DNA of 64,000 bases from Azophilus sp965221755 (GTDB lineage Bacteria; Pseudomonadota; Gammaproteobacteria; Pseudomonadales; Azotimanducaceae), in assembly GCA_965221755.1 (NCBI GenBank), contig OZ244921.1:2852001-2916000 (forward strand), read 5' to 3'. The translations under genes and the position numbers were made by a program. A model generated the notes under the pieces. It was not told where the DNA came from. It searched no databases and worked only from the letters and a program-made list of their open reading frames with translations. Of the stretch, positions 55,136-64,000 are shown in pieces (position 1 is the stretch's first letter; the number at the start of each line of letters is the position of its first letter).

Positions 55136-56467
55136 ATGGGCGGCTCATCCGAACGGCTGACGCCGACGCAGCGGCTTGGCTACGGGGTCGGCGACTTCGG
55201 CATCAATCTGTACTTCATCTCGACGCTGACCTACCTGCTGTACTTCTACACGGACGTGTTTGGCCTGTCGGCCGCCGCCGCCGGCGGCGTGATGCTGGTG
55301 GCGCGCGTCATCGATGCGGTCACCGATCCGCTGATGGGGGCCATCGCGGAGCGCACCCGCAGCCGTTGGGGGCGCTTGCGGCCCTACCTTCTGTTTGGCG
55401 CCCTGCCGTTGGGCGCCTCAGCGGTGCTGGCCTTCGCCAGCCCGGATTTCAGCGATTCGGGCAAGCTCTGGTGGGCCTACCTCACCTACATCGCCTTCAG
55501 CATCGCCTTCACGGTGGTCTCGGTCCCCTATTCGGCCCTGACCGCCTCGTTGACCGCCGACTACCACGAGCGCACGCTGCTTTCGACGATGCGCATGGCC
55601 TGCGCCTTTGGCGGCGGCCTGGCGATATCCGTGGGCATGCCGATCCTGGTTGGCCGGTTCGATGCCGAAGCCGAGGGCTACTTGTGGTCGATGATCATCT
55701 TCGCCGCGTTGGCGACGCCCTTGCTCGCGTTGACGTTCGCGCAAACCGAGGAGCGCATTCAACCGCCGGCGGCGCAGCGGCTGGCAATCCGCGACAGCTT
55801 GAGGGCGGTGTTCCGCAATCCGCCGCTCTTGACGGTCATGGTGATGTTCTCCTGCGGCATGCTGTCGTTCACGGTGCGCCAGACTGTCGCCATCTACTAC
55901 TTCAAGTACAACTTGGGCCGTCCCGACCTGATCGAAACCTGGTTTTTGGCGACCCTCTCGATCATGTTCGTGGGGCTTGTCTTCACGCCCAAGCTGGCTG
56001 ACCGTTGCGGCAAGCCGGGTGGCATCCTCATCGGCGCCGCAGTCACCATTGCCGCGGCGTTGGGCCTGCGCTTCACCCCTTACGATGAGATTGAGCTGAT
56101 CTTCCTGTGGGGGTGCCTGCTGGCCTTGGGCGGCACGCCGATCGCCGTGCTTGGCTGGGCGATGATTCCGGACACGGTGGACTATGCCCAAGCGCGCTTC
56201 GGCGTGCGCGCCGACGGCTCCGTCTTCGCCATGTCGAGCTTCTTCCAGAAGCTGGCCAAGGCACTGGGCGGGGCCGGCGTCGCCGCCGTTCTCGCGCTGG
56301 TCGGCTACGTGGCCAATGCCGAACAGACCCCGGCGTCGCTGGACGCCATTCGCGGCCTCATGACGCTGGCGCCCGCCGCCATCATGATCGTCATGATCGT
56401 CGCGGCGCTGGGCTATCCCTTGAGCCGCCAAGCCCACGGGGAACTGGTCTCGAAACTGGAGGGTTGA
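55136..56467 (+). CDS. GPH-family (MelB-like) sugar:cation symporter
   Basis: 443 residues, about 12 membrane helices. YGVGDFGINLYF, FYTDVFGLSAAAAG, VIDAVTDPLMGAIAERTRSRWGRLRPY (the MelB-type cation-binding loop) and VPYSALTASLTADYHERTLLS are diagnostic of the glycoside-pentoside-hexuronide family. It moves a sugar or glucuronide across the inner membrane with Na+ or H+. It starts 55 bases after the TonB receptor, so the two may act together. Confidence 0.9.
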   Translation: MGGSSERLTPTQRLGYGVGDFGINLYFISTLTYLLYFYTDVFGLSAAAAGGVMLVARVIDAVTDPLMGAIAERTRSRWGRLRPYLLFGALPLGASAVLAFASPDFSDSGKLWWAYLTYIAFSIAFTVVSVPYSALTASLTADYHERTLLSTMRMACAFGGGLAISVGMPILVGRFDAEAEGYLWSMIIFAALATPLLALTFAQTEERIQPPAAQRLAIRDSLRAVFRNPPLLTVMVMFSCGMLSFTVRQTVAIYYFKYNLGRPDLIETWFLATLSIMFVGLVFTPKLADRCGKPGGILIGAAVTIAAALGLRFTPYDEIELIFLWGCLLALGGTPIAVLGWAMIPDTVDYAQARFGVRADGSVFAMSSFFQKLAKALGGAGVAAVLALVGYVANAEQTPASLDAIRGLMTLAPAAIMIVMIVAALGYPLSRQAHGELVSKLEG

Positions 56468-56550
56468 GCCATTCCCGAGTTGCCCGCGGATGGGGACGAT
56501 GCTCGATTTCGATCATGCCGTCCGCCTCGGGACCGTCTTGGCGCTTCCGC

Positions 56551-56874
56551 CTAAGCGAGCTTGGATGCGAACGCGAAGGCGCCCATCTCGTCGAGCGCGC
56601 TCATGGCGTTGCCGAGCAGGGTGCGGCCTAAGGCCCGGCCGCGCTCGTTGCCCAAGTCCAGGGTGCCGGCGATGACGACGGCATGGCAGAGCAGGTACAG
56701 GGAGGCGACGACGAAGCGCCCGCGGCTGCGTTCGATGGGATAGTCGATGCCCCTTGCGGTCAGCGAGGCGTGATAGCGGGCCAGCCAGTCCTCTTGGCGG
56801 CGCACCTCGGGCGGGATGCTTTGGGTGACGAAGTAGGCCAGATCCTGCTCCGGGGCGGAGATGCAAACGGACTG
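56551..56874 (-). pseudogene. C-terminal fragment of an APH/ecdysteroid-kinase-like protein
   Basis: Reads SVCISAPEQDLAYFVTQSIP, EVRRQEDWLARYHASLTARG, DYPIERSRGRFVVASLYLLC and ends MGAFAFASKLA. DLAYFVTQS...LARYHASL is the C-terminal part of phosphotransferases of the EcKinase/APH type. An in-frame TAG lies directly upstream (56875-56877), and the kinase core is not found. ATG at 56805 could give only 84 residues. Confidence 0.6.
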
Positions 56875-56894
56875 CTAGCTGAAGGTTCGGAACA

Positions 56895-58772
56895 TCAATG
56901 CGGCTGCCGTCTTGATCTGAAGCCGTCGTTCGACGGCCCGGAGCGGGCCCGCGCGGGCCGTTGCGGCGCTGGCCGCACGGGCTTTGCGGCTCCATCCGCG
57001 CGAGGGGATGCTTGGCGATTCAGGCGCGGTTCCGCGCGCGCCTGCGCAACGGCTCGGCGAGTGGCTGGCGCGGAACGTTGCATCCGCAGCAATGCGCCGT
57101 GATCGAGATTCGGCTGAGGACGCGCCTGTCCAATCGCTTGGCGGCTGATCGGCTGGTGGACCTGTTGATCGGCTGCGCGGGGCCTTTGCGCCTTGGGCGG
57201 TGGCGCTCGGTTGATGCGCAGGCCTGGTGACGCCTCAGCGCTTCTCGACGGTTGCGGCCTTGCCGGCGCTTGGCGGGCTGTCCGTTCCCGCATCAAGCGT
57301 TCGGCACGTTGGACTTGCCTTGCCTGCTGGGGCGCGTTGACGGGTCGGTGCGATTGGGCCGCAGCTGGCCGGTTTGGCCGGGCGTGACGCTGAGCTTGGC
57401 TTATGGGCCGCACCCGGCTGGGTTGATGCGCCGGCCGGGTGGCCACCGGCGCCGCTTGGGACCGGAACCGGCGGCCGTTGTCACGGCGCCGTTCGGTGCG
57501 CCATCCGAGTGTGCGCCGCCGCTCAGCGCGTTGCGCGGGGGATGGGGCCGCCGAAGCTGCGCCGCTCGCGCCCGTTCGATTCGGAGCGGGCCGAGGCGGC
57601 GCCTCGTCCAAGGGCGTGATTCGGGTTGGCCGGTGCATGACGGGGGTGGCCCCGTTCGCCAACCTGTGCGCAATCGAGCGTGCTTGGCTGTGTTGCGTCC
57701 GCCGCTGCCGGTCCCCTTGACGCCGATTGTCCCTGTGGCCTTCGCCGCGCGGTCCGTCGTCCCGGCCTGCCCAACGCCGCCGGTCTCCCCGATGGCCTTC
57801 GCCGCGCCGTTCCTCGTTCCGCTTGGCCCAGCGTCCGGGGTCGCGCTTGGAGCGTTCGGAACGCCAGTCGTTGCCCCGATGGTGGCGCTCGGACCTGTGT
57901 CGCTGGCGGTGGCGGCGGTCCCGGTCATGGATGTTCAGCGCCAAGTGCGGCCGCCGTTGGTAGAAAGGGTCATGGTAGCGGTGGCTGTAATAGGGGTGGT
58001 CGATGAAGCCGTAGTGGTGCAGATGCAGGTTGCGCGTGCGCCAGCCGATGCTGAAGGCGGAGGTGACGCCCCAGAACGGCCCGTGGGCGAAGTCGTGGCC
58101 TTGGCGGTAGGGGTAGTAGTACACCGGGTAAGGCCGGGTATGGTAGTGGTAAACCCGCACCGGCTGGCGCACGACCACCGCGGCGGGTTCGTAATGGGGC
58201 ACGTAGATTTCGTCGGGGACGGCGGGCTTGATCTCGATGGCGCCGACGTCGTTCACGGCCACTTCCTGCTTGCCGTCGCTTTTCAGGTTGCCGGCGTCCT
58301 TGGCTTGCTCCCGGAAGGCGCTGATCGCGGCGATGACGTCCTCCTCTTGGACGAGCACGGCCTCGCCGAGCCGCCGGGTCCAATCCAAGTTGCCGTCCAT
58401 CAACGCCAACGCTTCAGGATAGTTCAGCAGCGCGACGACGGCGTCATCCCACTCTGCGTCCGGCTGCACCGCTTCCCCGTCGGCGTTTTCCCGGCCCGCT
58501 TCAAGCCAGCGCGCCGCCAGCACGATTTGCAGCGGGTAGGTCGAAGCGGGCAGCACTACGGCCAGCAGGTCGTCGGGATAGAGCGCCACGGGGGCCACCA
58601 AGGTCGCAAGCGCCTCGGCGTCCAACAGCGCTGCGGGTTCAGCTTCCGCTTCGCCGCCGCCGGCATCACCCGCCGTCAAGTCGCTTGCCGCGCGGAGCTG
58701 CGCCGTGGCCAACCCGGTCAACGCCGCCAGCAAAAACGCCGTCAAGCCCTTGATCGCAAGTCGAAGTCCCAT
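56895..58772 (-). CDS. DUF3300 domain protein with long basic tail
   Basis: 625 residues from ATG 58772. Signal peptide LTAFLLAALTGLATA. The DUF3300 domain follows: ATLVAPVALYPDDLLAVVLPAS and YPLQIVLAARWLEAG, DAEWDDAVVALLNYPEALALM, then VPDEIYVPHYEPAAVVVRQP with YYYPYRQGHDF. The last ~330 residues are Arg/His/Gln/Pro-rich and low complexity, probably disordered and nucleic-acid- or polymer-binding. DUF3300 proteins are exported and of unknown function. The frame is open upstream to 59189 without likeness. Confidence 0.78.
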   Translation of the reverse strand: MGLRLAIKGLTAFLLAALTGLATAQLRAASDLTAGDAGGGEAEAEPAALLDAEALATLVAPVALYPDDLLAVVLPASTYPLQIVLAARWLEAGRENADGEAVQPDAEWDDAVVALLNYPEALALMDGNLDWTRRLGEAVLVQEEDVIAAISAFREQAKDAGNLKSDGKQEVAVNDVGAIEIKPAVPDEIYVPHYEPAAVVVRQPVRVYHYHTRPYPVYYYPYRQGHDFAHGPFWGVTSAFSIGWRTRNLHLHHYGFIDHPYYSHRYHDPFYQRRPHLALNIHDRDRRHRQRHRSERHHRGNDWRSERSKRDPGRWAKRNEERRGEGHRGDRRRWAGRDDGPRGEGHRDNRRQGDRQRRTQHSQARSIAHRLANGATPVMHRPTRITPLDEAPPRPAPNRTGASGAASAAPSPAQRAERRRTLGWRTERRRDNGRRFRSQAAPVATRPAHQPSRVRPISQAQRHARPNRPAAAQSHRPVNAPQQARQVQRAERLMRERTARQAPARPQPSRSAEASPGLRINRAPPPKAQRPRAADQQVHQPISRQAIGQARPQPNLDHGALLRMQRSAPATRRAVAQARAEPRLNRQASPRADGAAKPVRPAPQRPARARSGPSNDGFRSRRQPH

Positions 58773-59134
58773 GGTTCGATGCCTCGTCTTCAGCCAAGAC
58801 TCTACCAGAATAAGGCGGGCAACCTGAACGGCGGCTGAACGCTCCGCCCGTCTGCGGGCCGCTTCTTTGCCTCGAACCCGCGGCGGAATGAGGCTCGACG
58901 ATGGGAAATGGGCCTTGATCCGGGCGGCATCCGCCCTGGCGAGCGTCCAACCCATCGTTTGGGCATGTGCGCCGATGAAGTCCGGCGGCGGAGTGCGCGG
59001 CGAAGCTTGGCCGGATTGGAGTTGTCGTCGTTCGCGACAAGCCCGGCAGGCAAGTCGGGAATCGCCACCTCCAATCCCGAATGCGGGACGCCGTCGATGC
59101 CGGATTCGCCCCGCTGAGGCACGCAACGGGCGCG

Positions 59135-59179
59135 GAGTTTCGCGGTAAGCGAAACTCCATCGCACCCGCGAAGCGGGTG
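59135..59179 (+). repeat. Palindromic repeat of the GAGTTTCGC family
   Basis: GAGTTTCGC-GGTAA-GCGAAACTC (59135-59157) followed by CGCACCCGC-GAA-GCGGGTG. Same two-hairpin layout and second hairpin as the copies at 42.4 kb. It lies 40 bases before tRNA-Arg. Confidence 0.8.
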
Positions 59180-59219
59180 TGTGAACCAACGCGAATGGGT
59201 GTTAGGATACGCGCCCGCC

Positions 59220-59296
59220 GCACCCGTGGCCAAATTGGATAAGGCACCAGTCTACGAAACTGGGGATTGCTGGTTCGAATCCAGCCGGGTGCGCCA
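59220..59296 (+). tRNA. tRNA-Arg (ACG)
   Basis: Acceptor GCACCCG (59220-59226) pairs with CGGGTGC (59286-59292). The anticodon loop CTACGAA within CCAGT/ACTGG gives anticodon ACG, read as ICG after A34 deamination by TadA. The T arm is CTGG-TTCGAAT-CCAG. Discriminator G and encoded CCA (59294-59296). Unusual D-arm TGGCCAAATTGGATAAGGCA but foldable. Confidence 0.92.
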
Positions 59297-59360
59297 GATT
59301 CCGCCTCGGCTTCGGCCCTGTCGGGTCCGCCAAGGCGCAAAGCGCAATCGGAGACTGAAG

Positions 59361-59576
59361 TTGCAAGGCGATCTGCTGGCTGAGGGCGTGGAGTTGATGC
59401 TCGTTGGCATGGGCACCGTGTTCGCCTTCCTCTTGATTCTGGTGTTCGCCACCAAGGCCTTGAGCGCCGTGGCGCAGCGGTTCGCCGAGCCTTGGCCAGC
59501 GGCGGACGTTGGCGAGGGGCCGTCCCTGGAGGAGGCCGCCGCCATCGCCGTCGCCCTGCATCGGCATCGGCGCTGA
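59361..59576 (+). CDS. oadG: Oxaloacetate decarboxylase gamma subunit (OadG)
   Basis: 71 residues from TTG 59361 with GGAG 7 bases upstream. LLAEGVELMLVGMGTVFAFLLILVFAT is a single membrane helix with the OadG-type GMGxVFxFL motif, and the tail has LSAVAQRF. It anchors the alpha subunit to the beta subunit of the Na+ pump. First gene of oadG-oadA-oadB. Confidence 0.85.
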   Translation: MQGDLLAEGVELMLVGMGTVFAFLLILVFATKALSAVAQRFAEPWPAADVGEGPSLEEAAAIAVALHRHRR

Positions 59577-59595
59577 TCCAAACCCCGTCACGTCC

Positions 59596-61356
59596 ATGAA
59601 CGCCGCTCCGCTGGGTTTGACCGAATTGGTGCTGCGCGACGCGCACCAAAGCCTATTGGCCACGCGCCTGCGCATTGAGGACATGCTGCCCATTGCCGGC
59701 AAGCTCGACCAAGTGGGCTTCTGGTCCATGGAGTCCTGGGGCGGCGCCACCTTCGACGCCTGCATCCGCTACTTGGGCGAAGATCCATGGGAGCGGCTGC
59801 GCCGGCTCAAGGCGGCCATGCCCAACACCCCCCAGCAGATGCTGCTGCGCGGCCAGAACCTGCTGGGCTACCGACACTATGCGGACGACGTGGTGGACCG
59901 CTTCGTGGAGCGCGCCGCAGCCAACGGCGTGGACGTGTTCCGCATCTTCGACGCCATGAACGACATGCGCAACCTGGAGCGGGCCGTCGGCGCGGTGCGC
60001 CGGGTGGGGCGGCATGCCCAAGGCACCATCGCCTACACCCTGAGCCCGGTGCACACCATCGCGCTTTGGGTGGAGCGCGGCCAGCGCATTGAGGCCATGG
60101 GCGCCGACTCCCTGTGCATCAAGGACATGGCCGGCCTGCTGACCCCCTACGCCGCCTTTGAATTGGTCAGCCGCCTGAAGGAGGCGGTCGCCATCCCCAT
60201 CCACATGCATTGCCATGCGACCACGGGGTTGTCCACCGCCACTTACCTCAAGGCGGTGGAGGCGGGCATCGACAACCTCGACGGCGCCATCTCGTCGATG
60301 AGCATGACCTACGGCCATTCCGCCACGGAGTCCTTGGTGGCCATGTTGGCGGACACGCCGCGCCCCACCGGCCTGGACCTGGCGCTGCTGGAGGAGATCG
60401 CCGCCTACTTCCGAACGGTGCGCCGCAAGTACGCCCGCTTTGAGGGCGGCCTCAAGGGGGTGGACTCGCGCATCCTCGCCGCCCAAGTGCCCGGCGGCAT
60501 GCTGACCAACTTGGAGAGCCAGTTGCGCGAGCAGAACGCGCTCGACCGCCTCGACGAGGTGCTGGAGGAGATTCCCAAGGTGCGCGAGGACTTGGGCATG
60601 ATTCCGCTGGTGACCCCCACCTCGCAGATCGTCGGCACCCAAGCCGTGCTCAACGTGCTGACCGGAGAGCGCTACAAATCCATCACCAAGGAGTCGGCGG
60701 GGGTGCTGAAGGGGGAGTACGGCGCCACGCCCGCGCCGTTGGACGCCGCCTTGCAGGCTGGCGTTCTCAATGGCGCCAAGCCGCTGACCGAGCGCCCCGC
60801 CGACCGCTTGGCGGCGGAACTCGATGCCCTGACCGCGGAGTTGCGGCAGGTGGCCCGGCAACGGCAAATCGCCTTGGCCGACGAGCCCATCGACGACGTG
60901 CTCACCTATGCGCTCTTTCCCCAAGTGGGGCTGCGCTTTCTGGAGCGTCGCGGCGACCCCAGCGCCTTTGAACCCCCGGTTGAGGAAGCGGCGGAAACGT
61001 CCGCGCCGCCCGCCGCCGAGCAGGCCGCGGTTTATTCGGTGCGGGTGAACGGCAAGGCCTTTCAGGTGGAGGTGTCCGCCAATGGCGCCGTTGCCGACAT
61101 CGCCCCGGCGACCGCGGCCAAGACAGGACAGGAGGCACGTCAAGCGGGTGCCATCACGGCCGCCTTGGCGGGCACGGTGTTCAAGGTGCTGGTCAAGCCG
61201 GGCGATGCCGTCAAAGCCGGGGAGCCGGTCGCCGTGCTGGAGGCCATGAAGATGGAGAACGAGGTCGCGGCGCCGACGGCGGGCACCGTCGATGCGGTGT
61301 TCGTGCGCGAGGGGGATGCCGTCGAGATGGGTGATGCCCTGCTTTCCGTGGCTTGA
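59596..61356 (+). CDS. oadA: Oxaloacetate decarboxylase alpha subunit
   Basis: 586 residues from ATG 59596. Carboxyltransferase domain: LVLRDAHQSLLATRLR (metal-binding Asp), ESWGGATFDACIRYLGEDPWERL, VFRIFDAMNDMRN and IHMHCHATTGLS (metal-binding His pair). A Pro/Ala linker leads to a biotinyl domain with EAMKMEN (biotin on Lys 552). It moves CO2 from oxaloacetate to biotin; the beta subunit then releases it and pumps Na+. Starts 19 bases after oadG. Confidence 0.96.
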   Translation: MNAAPLGLTELVLRDAHQSLLATRLRIEDMLPIAGKLDQVGFWSMESWGGATFDACIRYLGEDPWERLRRLKAAMPNTPQQMLLRGQNLLGYRHYADDVVDRFVERAAANGVDVFRIFDAMNDMRNLERAVGAVRRVGRHAQGTIAYTLSPVHTIALWVERGQRIEAMGADSLCIKDMAGLLTPYAAFELVSRLKEAVAIPIHMHCHATTGLSTATYLKAVEAGIDNLDGAISSMSMTYGHSATESLVAMLADTPRPTGLDLALLEEIAAYFRTVRRKYARFEGGLKGVDSRILAAQVPGGMLTNLESQLREQNALDRLDEVLEEIPKVREDLGMIPLVTPTSQIVGTQAVLNVLTGERYKSITKESAGVLKGEYGATPAPLDAALQAGVLNGAKPLTERPADRLAAELDALTAELRQVARQRQIALADEPIDDVLTYALFPQVGLRFLERRGDPSAFEPPVEEAAETSAPPAAEQAAVYSVRVNGKAFQVEVSANGAVADIAPATAAKTGQEARQAGAITAALAGTVFKVLVKPGDAVKAGEPVAVLEAMKMENEVAAPTAGTVDAVFVREGDAVEMGDALLSVA

Positions 61357-61574
61357 CCCTTTCGCCTCCAGCCGTCGGCTCCAGCGTCTCCTCAGGCCTC
61401 GCCTGCCGCATCAGCGCTCGCCCTTGGGTTCGTGGCAGCGCCACTTGAGCGCGGCCCGGTCCCATTGGCAAGGCGCGCCCGCCATCGCTGCGCTGCGGCC
61501 CTTGGCAATGCGGCCAGGCAGCCTCGGCAGGCTGCGCCCCGCGCTGACGCGCCGCCTTCGCAACGACGCGCCGC

Positions 61575-62717
61575 ATGACGCTTGACGGGACGCCAATCCT
61601 CGACATCTGGCTTGCCTCGGGCTTGCATCAGGCCACTTGGGGGCAACTGACGATGATCGGCGTCAGCGGCCTGCTGCTTTACTTGGCCATCGCGCGCAAG
61701 TTCGAGCCTCTGCTGCTGGTTCCCATCGGCTTCGGCGGCATTCTCGCCAACATTCCGGGCGCCGGGATTGCCGTCGGCGATGGCCTGCTGAGCTTGATCT
61801 ACCGGGTTGGCATTGAAACGGGCGCGTTCCCGCTGACCGTCTTCATGGGCGTTGGCGCGCTCACCGACTTCCGCCCCCTGCTGGCCAACCCCAAGACCCT
61901 GCTGCTGGGCGCCGCCGCGCAGTTCGGCATCTTCAGCACCCTGCTTGCCGTCCTCGGCCTGAGCGCGGGTGGATGGATGGACTTCGATCTGCGCGAGGCG
62001 GCCGCCATCGCCATCATCGGCGGCGCGGACGGCCCCACCGCCATCTACGTGGCGGGCCAGTTGGCGCCGCATTTGCTGGGCGCCGTAGCCATCGCCGCCT
62101 ACTCCTACATGGCGCTGGTGCCGCTGATTCAACCGCCCATCGTGCGCGCGCTGACCAGCGAGCGGGAGCGGGCGATTGAAATGCCGCAGTTGCGCGCAGT
62201 GGGCAAGGCGGAGGCCATGCTCTTCCCGATGCTGCTGTTGCTGCTCATTGCCCTGCTGCTCCCTGCCGCCGCGCCGCTGCTCGGCATGTTCTGCTTCGGC
62301 AACCTGATGCGCGAGTGCGGGGTGGTCGAGCGGCTGGCGGACACGACGCGGAGCGCCCTGATCAATGCCGTCACCATCTTCCTGGGATTGGCGGTGGGCG
62401 CCAAGCTGCAGGCGGACTTGTTTCTGCGGCCGAGCACCTTGGGCATCCTGCTGCTCGGCCTTGCCGCCTTCGCCGTCGGCACGGCCAGCGGCGTGCTCAT
62501 GGCCAAGCTGATGAACCGCCTGTCGCCAACGCCGGTCAATCCGGTGATTGGCGCCGCCGGCGTCTCGGCGGTGCCCATGGCGGCCCGAGTGGCCAACCGC
62601 ATCGGGCTGGCCGCCAACCGCCAAAATCATCTGCTGATGCATGCCATGGGGCCAAACGTGGCGGGCGTGGTCGGCTCCGCAGCGGCCGCGGGCATCTTGA
62701 TTCTGTTTGCGAACTAG
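61575..62717 (+). CDS. oadB: Oxaloacetate decarboxylase beta subunit (Na+ pump)
   Basis: 380 residues, about nine membrane helices. LLLVPIGFGGILANIPGAGI, FMGVGALTDFRPLLANPK, IGGADGPTAIYVAGQLAPHLLGAVAIAAYSYMALVP (the ion-carrying GGADGPT region) and NPVIGAAGVSAVPMAARVAN are signature segments. It decarboxylates carboxybiotin and exports Na+. The 218 bases after oadA hold no gene. ATG at 61575. Confidence 0.95.
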   Translation: MTLDGTPILDIWLASGLHQATWGQLTMIGVSGLLLYLAIARKFEPLLLVPIGFGGILANIPGAGIAVGDGLLSLIYRVGIETGAFPLTVFMGVGALTDFRPLLANPKTLLLGAAAQFGIFSTLLAVLGLSAGGWMDFDLREAAAIAIIGGADGPTAIYVAGQLAPHLLGAVAIAAYSYMALVPLIQPPIVRALTSERERAIEMPQLRAVGKAEAMLFPMLLLLLIALLLPAAAPLLGMFCFGNLMRECGVVERLADTTRSALINAVTIFLGLAVGAKLQADLFLRPSTLGILLLGLAAFAVGTASGVLMAKLMNRLSPTPVNPVIGAAGVSAVPMAARVANRIGLAANRQNHLLMHAMGPNVAGVVGSAAAAGILILFAN

Positions 62718-62792
62718 TGCCCGCAGGCGGCGGTTGAAGCCAAGGCGCTTTTGATCAATTCGCGCAAGCTGCAAACGCGTCTGGCGGGCGCG

Positions 62793-63128
62793 TCAGCTCC
62801 CCGGCTGGGGCGGGGGCGGCCGTGTGTTGGATGGCCCCCGGCCGTGGGAGGCTTGGATCATGCCCTCGATTCGGGCGATGGTGGCGCCCATCTCGTTGAA
62901 CTGCGGCCCAAGTCTTTCGAAGCGCACGACGAAGCGGGCGTCCATGCGCTCCAGCCGCCGGTCCATCCGCTCGAAGCGGGCGTCCACCTGCTCGAAGCGG
63001 GCGTCCACTTGCTCAAAGCGGGCGTCAGTCGCGCTCGACACGGATAGAATTGTCGCTTGGTTCACGCCGATGATGCTGGCTCCCACCAGCAGGGTGGTGG
63101 TCATGTTGGCGTTGATCTTGTGTTTCAT
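62793..63128 (-). CDS. Small membrane-anchored coiled-coil protein (paralogue of the 15-kb gene)
   Basis: 111 residues. Same plan as 14781-15182: short basic start, one membrane helix (TTTLLVGASIIGVNQATIL), then RFEQVDARFEQVDARFERMD heptads and a shared close ATIARIEGMIQASHG. The match in both helix and tail shows common descent. Function unknown. Confidence 0.7.
   Translation of the reverse strand: MKHKINANMTTTLLVGASIIGVNQATILSVSSATDARFEQVDARFEQVDARFERMDRRLERMDARFVVRFERLGPQFNEMGATIARIEGMIQASHGRGPSNTRPPPPQPGS
62970..63026 (+). repeat. Tandem 21-bp repeat inside the second coiled-coil gene
   Basis: CTCGAAGCGGGCGTCCACCT and its variants repeat with a 21-base period (62970-62990, 62991-63011, partial third). 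Each unit encodes one RFEQVDA heptad on the minus strand. Confidence 0.75.
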
Positions 63129-63342
63129 GGGGGCTCCTGAACGGCATTGTGACTAATCCCGGTTGGAATTGTCGCGCCCGTTGCCGGGGCCAGCTTCCGA
63201 ATTGTTTGTGAGCCCGCGCAGCCTTCGATGGGCCACAGTCTGTAGGCAATCGCTGATTTTTTGTGCGACATCTCGGAAAGTTCCGCCTCGCGCATGAGTT
63301 TCAAGGCGTCAGGGCATTTCCTTGTGACGTCACGCGGCGGGC

Positions 63343-63657
63343 TTAGCGGAAACCGGGCTGCAGGAACTGCTGAACCTGAACCGCCTTCACCAGCGACTCG
63401 CGTCCTTCGGCGGACACGGATGCCTCAAAGATCGCTTGGCATTGGCCTACCCGCACTAGTTGGCAGCTCACCAGCAGGGGAACGCCCGTCGGCACGGGGC
63501 GCAGGTAGTGGCAGTTCAGGCTGCTGGTGACGAAGGTGCGCTCGCCGCCGGCGAACCAGGTCGCCATGCTGACCACGTCGTCGATCATTGCGGCCACGAA
63601 GCCGCCCTGAACGGTCCCGTGGGGGTTGGTCATGCCTTCCGGGGGCAGGAAGCGCAC
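63343..63657 (-). pseudogene. PaaI-type hotdog thioesterase, 5' truncated by a stop
   Basis: The hotdog core is clear: PPEGMTNPHGTVQGGFVAAMIDDVVSMA, VTSSLNCHYLRPVPTGVPLL and EASVSAEGRESLVKAVQVQQ. The usual ~30-residue N-terminal part is separated from it by a TAA seven codons before the GTG at 63657. Upstream of that stop the frame still reads RRFSSKSWQE. A shortened 104-residue protein from GTG 63657 remains possible. Confidence 0.6.
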
Positions 63658-63836
63658 GCAGGCCTCGACGCCGTCCGCCGCTTACTCCTGCCACGACTTG
63701 CTGGAGAAACGGCGCTCGGCGACGCAGCGGGGACGGGCTGCATCGCGGGGAGCGCGGCGGAGTGGCAGGAATCGAAGGGTCGGGTTGTTAGAATGGACCG
63801 AAATTTCGAGGAACGGATCGAAGGAGGAACGACACG

Positions 63837-64000
63837 ATGAGCGCGAGCGAGATCATATTTGAAGTGGCGGAGTCCGCTGAAGGCGGATACGAGGCGCGGG
63901 CTCTCGGCCACAGCATCTTCACCCGAGGGGACGACTGGGACAATCTGCGGGACATGGCTAGGGATGCAGTGCTCTGCCACTTCGATCGCGACCAGACTCC
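63837..64000 (+). CDS. HicB-like small protein, partial at window end
   Basis: ATG 63837 with AAGGAGG about 9 bases upstream. At least 54 residues: SASEIIFEVAESAEGGYEA, ALGHSIFTRGDDWDNLRDMA and RDAVLCHFDRDQTP. This is the HicB-like half-fold (beta-beta-alpha-beta) often mislabelled 2-oxoisovalerate dehydrogenase, an antitoxin type that pairs with a HicA mRNA interferase. The partner, if any, lies beyond the window. Confidence 0.75.
   Translation, partial: MSASEIIFEVAESAEGGYEARALGHSIFTRGDDWDNLRDMARDAVLCHFDRDQT

Noticed and set aside
56895..59189. 764-residue start for the DUF3300 protein
   Set aside because: The first 139 residues have no likeness and cover a palindromic repeat. The signal peptide starts at ATG 58772.

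Overview
This is a high-GC bacterial window. Its housekeeping blocks point to a gammaproteobacterium: recJ-prfB-lysS, an algU/rpoE-mucA-mucB-rseC-mucD cluster followed by lepA-lepB-rnc-era, sdhE with a YgfX-like partner, dsbC-hom and srkA/yihE. Many genes start with GTG or TTG and sit close together or overlap. The accessory parts carry many truncated genes, toxin-like genes, palindromic repeats and gene remnants, as in a large-genome environmental or symbiotic organism. No species call is possible from this sequence alone.

Layout. 1-7 kb: the tail of a DUF3604 gene, tRNA-Val(GAC), an aminoglycoside-phosphotransferase-fold kinase, a carboxylesterase, an ABC exporter, a nuclease-domain fragment beside a decayed IS110 element, and a CaiB-type racemase. 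7-12 kb: an acyl-CoA synthetase gene cut after about 80 codons, joined by an ATGA overlap to a 1,509-residue HSP90-like-ATPase/SF2-helicase protein that looks like a defence gene. 12-23 kb: srkA, proS, a small coiled-coil membrane protein, dsbC, hom, recJ, prfB (with its +1 frameshift), lysS and ung. 22.7-27 kb: a valine-catabolism operon.

27-39 kb is the most accessory part. Its centre is a diversity-generating retroelement (DGR). It has a secreted FGE/SUMF-type variable protein with a C-terminal variable repeat (VR), a GC-rich hairpin downstream of VR, an Avd protein, a DGR-type reverse transcriptase, and an adenine-rich template repeat (TR) that lies inside the 3' end of the RT reading frame. 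TR and VR differ almost only at template adenines. The variable-protein gene begins with a run of 12 C that puts its best start one base out of frame. Around it are an Uma2 protein, an orphan HTH antitoxin, a decayed AAA ATPase, a faded copy of the RT 3' end, a zeta-toxin-like kinase with a small partner, an RNA ligase, a cobalt-type nitrile hydratase operon with a broken activator gene, a CmcJ-like oxidoreductase, and mrr and fic genes truncated tail to tail.

39-51 kb returns to core genes: ygfZ, sdhE, nadB, the envelope-stress regulon, lepA, lepB, rnc and era. At 51.2-51.9 kb a second gene, for a secreted protein of unknown family, also starts with a 12-C run that breaks its frame just before the signal peptide. 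Two independent secreted-protein genes with the same tract suggest phase variation by homopolymer slippage. 52-64 kb holds an IS fragment, a TonB-dependent receptor, a GPH-type symporter, a DUF3300 protein, tRNA-Arg(ACG), a Na+-pumping oxaloacetate decarboxylase operon (oadG-oadA-oadB), a paralogue of the 15-kb coiled-coil protein, a damaged hotdog thioesterase and a partial HicB-like gene.

A dispersed palindromic repeat family (GAGTTTCGC, short spacer, GCGAAACTC, often followed by a second GC-rich hairpin) occurs at about 36.1-36.3, 39.8, 42.4 and 59.1 kb. One copy appears to have been absorbed into the coding sequence of ygfZ.
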